The notes beneath the pieces are model-generated. The model had not been told where the DNA came from. It ran no database searches and saw only the letters and a list, made by a program, of their open reading frames with translations. A program made the translations under genes and the position numbers. Shown in pieces: positions 1 through 5,057 of a DNA stretch of 5,314 nucleotides. Source of the stretch: Terriglobus sp. (GTDB lineage Bacteria; Acidobacteriota; Terriglobia; Terriglobales; Acidobacteriaceae); assembly GCA_023265355.1 (NCBI GenBank), contig JAHFTZ010000202.1, positions 1 through 5,314 of the forward strand, given 5' to 3'. Within the stretch, counting starts at the first letter, position 1, and the number at the start of each line of letters is the position of its first letter.

Positions 1-426
1 GCCGAGATTCCTTCTCCCATCTCCGGAATGCTCGTGGAGATCAAGGCCACCGAAGGACAGACGGTTGCCGTGAACAGCATCGTCGCCGTTATCGGCGGAG
101 CAGCAGGCGCGACCTCAACGCCAGCCGCCGCACCGCAGGCCGATGGCGCCTCCACTCCGGCACAGGCACCACAGCAGGACGGCGGATCGACAGAGGTCGT
201 CATGCCGCAGATGGGCGAGTCCATCACGGAAGGCACCATTACCAAGTGGCTCAAGAAGGTCGGCGACACCGTTCAGCGCGACGAGCCGATCTTTGAGATC
301 TCCACGGATAAGGTGGACGCCGAGATTCCTTCGCCCGTCGCCGGAACCCTTACAGAGATCAAGGCAGCGGAAGGCACTACGGTTGCCATCAACACGGTCG
401 TCGCCATCATTGGCGGCGCAGCTGGA
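1..426 (+). repeat. Imperfect direct repeat encoding tandem lipoyl-domain C-terminal halves
   Basis: Bases 1-108 and 319-426 align without gaps at an offset of 318 bp (106 codons). I count 81 of 108 identical bases (75%). Both copies encode the half-domain after the lipoyl lysine, from AEIPSP to the closing IGGAAG. This is an internal domain duplication within the E2 gene, not a mobile element. The first half of the first copy lies outside the window, so a third lipoyl domain further upstream cannot be excluded. Confidence 0.85.
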
Positions 427-1470
427 TCCGCTTCCGCCAAGCCCGCCGCCGCTGCGCCGACACAGGCGCCAGCTGCTCCAGGAGATCCCAAGCCCGCCGC
501 TCCTGCGGCTTCGGCCAGCGTCGGTGAAACGCCGCGCTCCTCGCCGCTCGTCCGCAAGATCGCCAAGGAGAATGCAGTCGATCTGCAGCAGGTTCCCGGA
601 ACCGGCTCCGCAGGCCGCATCACCAAGACCGACATCCTCGGTCACCTGCAGAATCCCGCCGCCGCTGCAAAGTCCGCTGCCGCACCCGTAGCCGCTGCTC
701 CCTCCGCACCTGCAGCAGCAGCTCCGGCGAAGCCTGCCGCACCGGCAGCCGCACAGCCGCAGCCGGGCGAGCTCGTTCCGATGACCAAGATGCGCAGCAT
801 CATCGCGCAGCGGATGGTCGAGTCGAAGCGTACGAACGCGCACGTCCACACCGTCTTCAAGGTGGACATGACCCGCGTCGCCCGCATCCGCGACAAGGAG
901 AAGAACAAGTACGAGCAGCGCAATGGCGTCAAGCTCACATACATGCCCTTCATTACCCGCGCCGCGGTTGTCGCTCTGTCGAAGCATCCCATCGTCAACT
1001 CGGCGATCGAGGGCGGCAACGCGGTCCGCTACAACAAGAACATCAACATCGGCATCGCCGTCGCTCTGGACTGGGGCCTGATCGTTCCCGTGCTCAAGCA
1101 GACCGAGGAGAAGAACTTCCTCGGCATCGCGCGCGGCATCGTCGATCTGGCCAACCGCGCACGGATCAAGAAGCTCGCTCCGGATGACGTTGCAGGCGGC
1201 ACCTTCACGCTGACCAACTCCGGCATCTTCGGTGAGCAGTTCGGAACGCCCATCATTGCGCAGCCGCAGTCGGCGATCCTCGGCATCGGCGGTCTCAACA
1301 AAGAGCCGCTCGTGATCCAGGACCAGGACGGCGGAGACGTGATCGCCATCCGCTACATCCAGCGCTTCACGCTGGGCTTCGATCACCGCATCATCGACGG
1401 CTCCGACGCAGGCAAGTTCATGACGGACTTCAAAAACGTCCTGGAAAACTGGTCGGAAGACATCGGCTAA
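1..1470 (+). CDS. sucB: Dihydrolipoamide acyltransferase (E2), probably 2-oxoglutarate dehydrogenase succinyltransferase; 5'-truncated by window
   Basis: E2 core enzyme of a 2-oxo acid dehydrogenase complex: it takes the acyl group from E1 onto lipoyl-lysine and passes it to CoA in the cytoplasm. The frame is open from base 1, which already reads the second half of a lipoyl domain (AEIPSPISG), so the internal ATG at 28 is not the start. Order: half lipoyl domain (1-105), Ala/Pro linker, complete second lipoyl domain (about 190-423) with STDKVD and its lipoylated Lys codon at 310-312, Ala/Pro linker, E3-binding domain (535-651, SSPLVRKIAKEN...GRITKTDIL), Ala/Pro linker (652-765), catalytic domain (766-1467). 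The catalytic motif DHRIIDGSDAG is intact, with His codon 1384-1386 and Asp codon 1396-1398. Tandem lipoyl domains fit the actinobacterial/acidobacterial SucB type. Pyruvate or branched-chain E2 is possible, because substrate specificity cannot be read from sequence alone. The E2 family is nearly certain; the sucB assignment is moderate. Confidence 0.93.
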   Translation, partial: AEIPSPISGMLVEIKATEGQTVAVNSIVAVIGGAAGATSTPAAAPQADGASTPAQAPQQDGGSTEVVMPQMGESITEGTITKWLKKVGDTVQRDEPIFEISTDKVDAEIPSPVAGTLTEIKAAEGTTVAINTVVAIIGGAAGSASAKPAAAAPTQAPAAPGDPKPAAPAASASVGETPRSSPLVRKIAKENAVDLQQVPGTGSAGRITKTDILGHLQNPAAAAKSAAAPVAAAPSAPAAAAPAKPAAPAAAQPQPGELVPMTKMRSIIAQRMVESKRTNAHVHTVFKVDMTRVARIRDKEKNKYEQRNGVKLTYMPFITRAAVVALSKHPIVNSAIEGGNAVRYNKNINIGIAVALDWGLIVPVLKQTEEKNFLGIARGIVDLANRARIKKLAPDDVAGGTFTLTNSGIFGEQFGTPIIAQPQSAILGIGGLNKEPLVIQDQDGGDVIAIRYIQRFTLGFDHRIIDGSDAGKFMTDFKNVLENWSEDIG

Positions 1471-1473
1471 AGC

Positions 1474-1512
1474 CGAATAGGTGGAGAAAAATTTAGCTCC
1501 TCTGCCTATTCG
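1474..1512. terminator. Inverted repeat between convergent genes, probable bidirectional terminator
   Basis: An outer 8-bp perfect inverted repeat, CGAATAGG (1474-1481) and CCTATTCG (1505-1512), encloses an inner 4-bp pair, GGAG (1483-1486) and CTCC (1497-1500), around an A/T-rich loop. It starts four bases after the E2 stop codon and contains the toxin gene's TAG stop (1506-1508) in its right arm. No T-run follows on either side, so it is not a classical intrinsic terminator. Its placement between converging genes suggests transcription ends here in both directions, or that it protects mRNA 3' ends. Confidence 0.5.
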
Positions 1513-2066
1513 CTCGATGCGACTCTGGAAAACTTGGGTAGCACCACGCTGAGTCTTTCCATGATCTCAGATCGCGTTTGTCCGATTGCTCCTGCCTGTG
1601 TATCAAGGACATCCAGCATGCGCGCGGAATTTAAATGAAACTGATGGACGAGAAACTCATCCGGACTCTGAACGAGTAGGTCATGACCCTCCAGGAGAAT
1701 TGAAGGGAAATGTTTCACATTCGAGGTGACGATGACGTGTGCGCGGGCATGAATCGCTGCCGCTACTACATGACGGTCTTTTTGATCTGGAAGGTCATCA
1801 AGTGATTTAAGCAAATTAGCGGGAAAATCGATCTCCGCCTCAGGGAAGGCAATTGCCATTTGCTTAAGGCGGCGATCAGCTTGGTCAATTGTGTATCCAA
1901 ATTTTATTAATGTCCGGTGAACTTCTACTAGAGTTTCTTTGCTCCACAAAACTCGAAAAAGAGCAGGTTCCTCTGCGCAACGGAGAAGGGTATCGGCCAG
2001 GGGCATAGGTGCCAGTACACACGCATCCAGTACCGCAGCGTATTCATTGTCTGGAGTCAGAATCAT
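1506..2066 (-). CDS. PIN-domain toxin (VapC-like, PIN_3 type)
   Basis: Predicted 186-residue PIN-fold ribonuclease; related VapC toxins cut tRNA or rRNA using a Mg2+-binding acidic cluster, and the target here is unknown. Residues 12-15 (VLDA) give the first acid, Asp14. SKETLVEV gives Glu48. DLPDQKDRHVVAAAIHARAHVIVTSNVKHFP (in pieces: Asp94, Asp97, TSN 114-116, HF 119-120) is the diagnostic PIN_3 segment. The usual fourth-position Asp in the NxxDF motif is His119 here. Residues about 130-186 form a C-terminal helical extension like those of longer PIN_3 toxins. The ATG at 2066 lies inside the end of the upstream antitoxin gene (23-bp overlap), with only a weak AAGG upstream, so translation is probably coupled. 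GC content is much lower than in the neighbouring core genes. The family is fairly sure; the toxin role is inferred from the pairing. Confidence 0.85.
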   Translation of the reverse strand: MILTPDNEYAAVLDACVLAPMPLADTLLRCAEEPALFRVLWSKETLVEVHRTLIKFGYTIDQADRRLKQMAIAFPEAEIDFPANLLKSLDDLPDQKDRHVVAAAIHARAHVIVTSNVKHFPSILLEGHDLLVQSPDEFLVHQFHLNSARMLDVLDTQAGAIGQTRSEIMERLSVVLPKFSRVASSE

Positions 2067-2511
2067 TTAGAGGAACCTTGTCATAAAGGCCTTCCTTGTG
2101 TTCTGCACGGGCTAGAGTATCTAAGGCTGTACGTCGCTCAGAGTCTCGTCTCGCCTTAAAAACTAATACATCGCGAGCGTAAACGCGTCGATGAGTTCCT
2201 ACCATGTGGTGAGCAATGCGGCGATCTTCGAGCAAGTTGATAAAGAATTGACGGGATACGGCCAGCATCTTTGCTGCTTCTACAGTAGTGAGTTCCGCGT
2301 TGTTCTGAAGGATCGTTACAGATTTGCCAGCTTTTAAGTCCCCAAGCAACGCGCACAAAAAAGAGTAAAGATTGGAGGGCAAAAACTGCGTCTTGCCGTC
2401 AGGACCGACTAGTTTGGCCTCCGCAGCCTTGATTTTGTTGTAAAGGTCGAGGATGTCCTTCTGATCGCCCTTCGAAAGAAGAGCACCAGTTGTTTCCTCC
2501 AAAATGGTCAT
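2044..2511 (-). CDS. Helix-turn-helix (excisionase-like) antitoxin paired with the PIN toxin
   Basis: Predicted 155-residue DNA-binding protein. After an N-terminal helical region (DILDLYNKIKAAEAKL) comes an excisionase/MerR-like winged HTH at about residues 74-118: LTTVEAAKMLAVSRQFFINLLEDRRIAHHMVGTHRRVYARDV (as LTTVEAAKMLAVSR, then the FINLLEDRRI recognition region and a wing). The charged C-terminus (KARRDSERRTALDTLARAEH) probably binds the toxin. HTH antitoxins of this kind are known partners of PIN_3 toxins; they neutralise the toxin and repress their own promoter. I chose the ATG at 2511 because GGGAGG (2517-2522) lies 5 nt before it. A GTG two codons upstream (2517) overlaps that Shine-Dalgarno and is less likely. 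The stop overlaps the toxin start by 23 bp. Low GC suggests horizontal acquisition of the pair. Confidence 0.82.
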   Translation of the reverse strand: MTILEETTGALLSKGDQKDILDLYNKIKAAEAKLVGPDGKTQFLPSNLYSFLCALLGDLKAGKSVTILQNNAELTTVEAAKMLAVSRQFFINLLEDRRIAHHMVGTHRRVYARDVLVFKARRDSERRTALDTLARAEHKEGLYDKVPLNDSDSRQ

Positions 2512-2516
2512 ATTCA

Positions 2517-2522
2517 CCTCCC
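2517..2522 (-). promoter_or_regulatory. Shine-Dalgarno of the antitoxin gene
   Basis: On the minus strand this reads GGGAGG, followed by TGAAT and then ATG (2511). It decides between two in-frame starts: the GTG at 2517 would sit within this site and have no ribosome binding site of its own, so the ATG is preferred. Confidence 0.7.
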
Positions 2523-2533
2523 GTGATACTGTG

Positions 2534-2580
2534 AGTATAGACGCTATAAATGCTATAAGTGTTACATCTTATTTGAAAGT
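2534..2580 (-). promoter_or_regulatory. Promoter/operator of the toxin-antitoxin pair with three 9-bp tandem repeats
   Basis: This AT-rich stretch fills the 83-bp gap between the purK stop and the antitoxin start. On the plus strand, three imperfect 9-mers run head to tail: agtatagac (2534-2542), gctataaat (2543-2551) and gctataagt (2552-2560). On the minus strand they present TATAGC, TATAGC and TATACT every 9 bp. TATACT (2534-2539) is a plausible -10 element; no strong -35 is visible at the right distance. The block also contains TATAG-ACG-CTATA (2536-2548), a 5-bp inverted repeat. Position and repetition fit an operator bound by the HTH antitoxin, with repression by blocking the promoter. 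This is inferred from layout; no binding data exist here. Confidence 0.5.
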
Positions 2581-2594
2581 TTACTTTGAGTTGC

Positions 2595-3755
2595 TTACAA
2601 GCGATCCTTCGCGGATAAAACCCTCTCCAACGCTTCCCCCGCACTCGCCCCGACGGCACTCAAGTGCCCCATCTTCCTGCCTCGACGTGGCGTCAGCTTC
2701 TCGTACAGATGCAGCCGCACCCCCGGAACGGCCAGGGCGTCATCGAACTTCGGTTCGCGCGTCTCTCCGTTTTCATCTAGCCAGACCTCGCCCAGAAGGT
2801 TGGCAATCGCCGTCGGCTGTACCAGCGAGACATCACCCAGCGGGAGGTCGCAGACAGCGCGGATCGCCTGCTCGAACTGCCCCGTTACGCAGGCGCGTTC
2901 GCTGCCGTGGTAGCTGTTGTGCGGTCGCGGTGCAAGCTCGTTTACAAGCAGTTCGCCCTCTTCGGTCAGGAAGATCTCGACGGCGAGCAGGCCTTCCAGG
3001 TTGAAGGCGTCGGCGATCTCGCCCGCGATCTTTCGCGCGCGGGCTTCGGTCTCTGCCGGAACGCCTGCAGGGATGACGCTCCACTCCAGGATCTGGTGCT
3101 CGTGATGGTTCTCCGCTGCAGGAAACACCGTGACTTCGCCGCGCGGAGAACGAGCGACCATCACGGAGATCTCCTGTTTCAGCGCCAGGGCCTGCTCGGC
3201 GACACAGGGCTCGCCGCGCAGATCGTCCCATGCCTCGGTGATCTCGTCTTCCACGTTCGCGCCGACGGCGAAACCGATCTTCGCCTGTCCGCGACCGTCG
3301 TATCCGCCCATCGCGCTCTTCACAAAGCATCTGCCGCCCAGCGCTTCCACAGCCTCGCGCAACTGGTCGAGTGTACGGCAGACGCGGTATCGGCCCACGG
3401 GAAATCCGTTCCGCAGCAGCCAGTCTTTTTGTTCCGTTCTGTCCTGAATAATGGCCAGCATCGCTGATCCCGGCCGCACAGGGGCGAACTTCGCCGCCGC
3501 ATCCATGCTGGCGATGAGCACCTGCTCAATCTCCAGGGTGACCACGGCGCACTCGCGCGCCAGGTTCGCCGCGGCCCATGTGTCCTTCCATCCCGCCTCG
3601 ATCAGTTCGTCCACTACGTAACGCGCAGGACACGCGGGGTCGGGATCGAGCACGTGGACCTTGTATCCCATCGCGCGCGCGGCCATGGCCATCATCCGGC
3701 CAAGCTGACCGCCGCCTAAGATTCCAATCGTTGCGCCAGGAAGAATCGCGCTCAC
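2595..3755 (-). CDS. purK: N5-carboxyaminoimidazole ribonucleotide synthase (PurK)
   Basis: ATP-grasp enzyme of de novo purine synthesis: AIR + ATP + bicarbonate gives N5-CAIR, the substrate of PurE. It has 386 residues, normal for the family. Visible in order: [11 protein letters not shown] (11-21) near the N-terminus, QDRTEQK (104-110), the ATP-grasp loop [12 protein letters not shown] (146-157), [12 protein letters not shown] (212-223), the metal/ATP residues around Glu260 (LLAVEIF) and [10 protein letters not shown] (272-281), and GRKMGHL (359-365) close to the C-terminus. I chose the GTG start at 3755 because it forms a GTGA overlap with the purE stop, has GGAG 8 nt upstream, and places GILGGGQ where it belongs. 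An in-frame ATG at 3815 would add 20 low-complexity residues inside purE. It is translated after purE from the same message. Confidence 0.97.
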   Translation of the reverse strand: MSAILPGATIGILGGGQLGRMMAMAARAMGYKVHVLDPDPACPARYVVDELIEAGWKDTWAAANLARECAVVTLEIEQVLIASMDAAAKFAPVRPGSAMLAIIQDRTEQKDWLLRNGFPVGRYRVCRTLDQLREAVEALGGRCFVKSAMGGYDGRGQAKIGFAVGANVEDEITEAWDDLRGEPCVAEQALALKQEISVMVARSPRGEVTVFPAAENHHEHQILEWSVIPAGVPAETEARARKIAGEIADAFNLEGLLAVEIFLTEEGELLVNELAPRPHNSYHGSERACVTGQFEQAIRAVCDLPLGDVSLVQPTAIANLLGEVWLDENGETREPKFDDALAVPGVRLHLYEKLTPRRGRKMGHLSAVGASAGEALERVLSAKDRL

Positions 3756-4255
3756 TCTGCTGGCTCCGGTGGCAGAGTCTCTGCCATCACCTGCTCCGCG
3801 CGCGCGTCGCGCCATGCCTGCAACCTGTCTCCAAGCGCAGCATCTTCTACCGCCAGCATTGCGATGGCCAGCAGAGCAGCGTTCGCAGCGCCGGAGCGTC
3901 CGATCGCCATCGTTCCTACGGGAACTCCCTTGGGCATCTGCACGATCGAAAGAAGGGCATCCATGCCTTGCAGCGCCGTGGCCGGAACCGGCACACCCAG
4001 CACAGGAACAATCGTCTTCGCCGCCAGCATGCCCGGCAGATGCGCCGCGCCGCCCGCGCCGGCGATGATTGCCTTCAAACCGCGACCTCGCGCCGACGTT
4101 GCATAGTCAAACAAGAGGTCCGGAGTGCGGTGTGCCGAAACCACCTTCGCTTCATGCGGCACACCGAACTCCTCCAATAAAGCCACAGCCTCGCGCATCA
4201 CGGCGTAATCACTGCTGCTTCCCATCACCACACCGATTAACGGCTTCGCTTGCAT
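3752..4255 (-). CDS. purE: N5-carboxyaminoimidazole ribonucleotide mutase (PurE, class I)
   Basis: Catalyses N5-CAIR to CAIR, the step directly after PurK; class I PurE enzymes are octamers. It has 167 residues from the ATG at 4255, a typical length. Diagnostic motifs: GVVMGSSSD (8-16, phosphate binding), SAHRTP (40-45, with the catalytic His at 42), [11 protein letters not shown] (66-76), and GVPV...[15 protein letters not shown] (88-115). The presence of purK next door supports class I rather than the direct AIR carboxylase class II. The TGA stop overlaps the purK GTG by 4 bp. An alternative TTG start at 4261 would add two residues; I prefer the ATG because a TATAAT at 4264-4269 would put the transcript start at about 4257, downstream of that TTG. 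No Shine-Dalgarno is visible. Confidence 0.97.
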   Translation of the reverse strand: MQAKPLIGVVMGSSSDYAVMREAVALLEEFGVPHEAKVVSAHRTPDLLFDYATSARGRGLKAIIAGAGGAAHLPGMLAAKTIVPVLGVPVPATALQGMDALLSIVQMPKGVPVGTMAIGRSGAANAALLAIAMLAVEDAALGDRLQAWRDARAEQVMAETLPPEPAE

Positions 4256-4263
4256 AGACAACG

Positions 4264-4269
4264 ATTATA
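4264..4269 (-). promoter_or_regulatory. Possible -10 element of the purEK operon
   Basis: The minus strand reads a perfect TATAAT, 8 bases before the purE ATG. A start of transcription 6-7 bases downstream would fall at about 4257, leaving almost no 5' leader. A -35 is not convincing: GCATGG lies at 17-bp spacing and TTAGCA (4290-4295) at 20-bp. Also relevant is the absence of a Shine-Dalgarno before purE, which is what a leaderless message would show. Confidence 0.4.
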
Positions 4270-4309
4270 AGTGGGAGTGGTTCTGCCCATGCTAATCGCC
4301 CAGTTCTTT

Positions 4310-4541
4310 GTCATTCCTTAGCGAAGTGGAGAGATCTGCTTTTGTTATCGCGCAAAGCGCGATCCGATGTGCCTTTGGCATGGCAAAAGCAGATTTCTCC
4401 GCTCCCTTTGCTTTCCTCCGGTCGGTCGAAATGACGGGGGGTTGGGTTGCGCAAGAGTATTAGGCGTAGTCGCCCGGCAGGAAGTCCGTCCTCTCGACCC
4501 AATCATGTCCGTCACTTCGACCGAAGCGGAGATCTGCTTTT
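4310..4541. repeat. Three-armed palindromic intergenic repeat (REP/BIME-like)
   Basis: This region fills most of the gap between purE and the next gene. Arm A (4310-4344, direct) runs from gtcatt to gatctgcttttg. Arm B (4384-4437) is its inverse, from caaaagcagatt to ggtcgaaatgacgg. Arm C (4509-4541, direct) runs from ccgtcacttcgacc to gatctgctttt. A pairs with B over 17 bp (4328-4344 with 4384-4400, one mismatch that is G-U in RNA). B pairs with C through 4424-4437 and 4509-4522 (one mismatch), and the outer gcggag/aaaagcagat parts pair too. B can therefore fold with either neighbour. No protein-coding signal or transposase is present. Similar sequence is, from memory, common between genes in Acidobacteriaceae; it may act as a terminator or mRNA-stabilising structure for the upstream cassette. 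Confidence 0.75.
4347..4363. repeat. Perfect 7-bp hairpin inside the A:B palindrome
   Basis: ATCGCGC (4347-4353), AAA loop, GCGCGAT (4357-4363). A second small hairpin, TGCC-TTT-GGCA (4370-4380), follows. With the 17-bp outer stem of arms A and B, these two would give a cloverleaf-like structure of one long stem and two side hairpins. No T-run follows, so it is not an ordinary intrinsic terminator. Confidence 0.7.
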
Positions 4542-4547
4542 CAACTT

Positions 4548-4805
4548 TTACGACTTAGCCCACAGGCTTGCGTTCAAGCACTCCACGACTCCGTCAATCA
4601 CCGTCCCCAATCCCTTCGTGAACTTGCCGCTGTCCACAATCGTCTTTGAGGCCACGGCATCCACCACGTTGATCGCGGAACTCGCAATCGACAGCGCCGC
4701 ATCCTTCTTCTGCGGTCCGGTCTTGGCTCCGAAGATCGCTTCAACTCCCTGGATCAGGCTCGGCAGAAGCGCCAGCCCACGCAAAAACAGCTTTAGAAAA
4801 TTCAT
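4548..4805 (-). CDS. Small protein of unknown function, possible phage lysis-cassette member
   Basis: An 85-residue protein that I do not recognise with confidence. The N-terminus is hydrophobic (MNFLKLFLRGLALLPSLIQGVEAIFG, in effect residues 3-25), possibly membrane-associated or amphipathic. A polar turn, KTGPQKKDAA, at about 28-37 is followed by a helix-prone Ala/Val-rich stretch (LSIASSAINVVDAVAS) and a C-terminus with GLGTVIDGVVECLNASLW. Small proteins with a G-x-QKK turn after a hydrophobic segment occur in phage tail-end/lysis regions, which fits the neighbours. The ATG at 4805 has a GAGGA Shine-Dalgarno (4810-4814). It lies 27 bp after the 71-residue gene and probably shares its transcript. 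Its stop lies 6 bp from repeat arm C. A holin-like role is only a guess. Confidence 0.6.
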   Translation of the reverse strand: MNFLKLFLRGLALLPSLIQGVEAIFGAKTGPQKKDAALSIASSAINVVDAVASKTIVDSGKFTKGLGTVIDGVVECLNASLWAKS

Positions 4806-4832
4806 CTCTTCCTCTTTCCTTCCGCGCCGTGT

Positions 4833-5048
4833 CTAGCGGCGCAGAAAATCAATAGCTACGTGAAACATCGCCAGCAGAATGCTCAACATTCCGCCCATCC
4901 CCTTCATGCGCTGCACTGTTTTTTCGTGCCGTTCGACACGCTCTTCCAGCAGGTGCAGACGTCCCGGCTGCCCTACACCCAGCAGAGCGTTCATCTGGCT
5001 CTTCAATGCACTCAGGTCGGCTAAGACCTGTCCTTCAAAGTCAGTCAT
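4833..5048 (-). CDS. Small coiled-coil protein with C-terminal membrane segment (XhlA-like topology)
   Basis: A 71-residue protein. Residues about 1-52 are helical and charged, with heptad-like spacing (LLEERVERHEKTVQRMK). A short glycine stretch (GMGG) follows, then one hydrophobic segment (MLSILLAMFHVAIDFL, about 54-69) ending in RR. A soluble N-terminal coiled coil with a C-terminal anchor is the layout of XhlA-type haemolysin/lysis-accessory proteins of phages. The sequence is too short to prove homology. The ATG at 5048 follows AGGAGG (5053-5058), a strong Shine-Dalgarno that overlaps the stop codon of the upstream gene, so the two are closely coupled. Position directly after a probable tail protein supports a phage lysis or membrane-tethering role. 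Confidence 0.65.
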   Translation of the reverse strand: MTDFEGQVLADLSALKSQMNALLGVGQPGRLHLLEERVERHEKTVQRMKGMGGMLSILLAMFHVAIDFLRR

Positions 5049-5057
5049 ACTTCCTCC

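Noticed and set aside
115..1386. Long open frame on the minus strand opposite the E2 gene
   Set aside because: It lies wholly antisense to a clear E2 gene in GC-rich DNA, has low-complexity Gly/Cys/Arg-rich translation where the sense strand encodes Ala/Pro linkers, and matches no protein I know.
2534..2560. CRISPR-like repeat array
   Set aside because: The three 9-mers are contiguous without spacers and far too short for CRISPR repeats; they fit an operator.
2561..2594. Intrinsic terminator after purK
   Set aside because: I found no GC-rich stem followed by a T-run between the purK stop and the antitoxin promoter, so read-through from purK into the toxin-antitoxin pair remains possible.
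2504..3467. Plus-strand open frames opposite the antitoxin start and purK
   Set aside because: They are antisense shadows of purK with Arg/Ser/Pro-rich translations and no plausible domain.
3756..3815. Longer purK start at the ATG at 3815
   Set aside because: It would add 20 low-complexity residues that overlap purE; the GTG at 3755 gives a GTGA overlap, a GGAG site and the normal N-terminus.
3578..4180. Plus-strand open frame opposite purE and the purK start
   Set aside because: Its translation has no recognisable motif, while both minus-strand proteins have full catalytic motifs.
4311..4502. 63-residue minus-strand open frame across the palindromic repeat
   Set aside because: It is the translation of repeat arms (HFDRPEE..., GEICF...). 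It lacks a convincing ribosome binding site and coincides with inverted-repeat structure, so I treat it as a spurious ORF.
4447..4836. 129-residue plus-strand open frame through repeat arm C and the 85-residue gene
   Set aside because: It is mostly antisense to the 85-residue gene, which has a proper Shine-Dalgarno and is packed with its neighbour.
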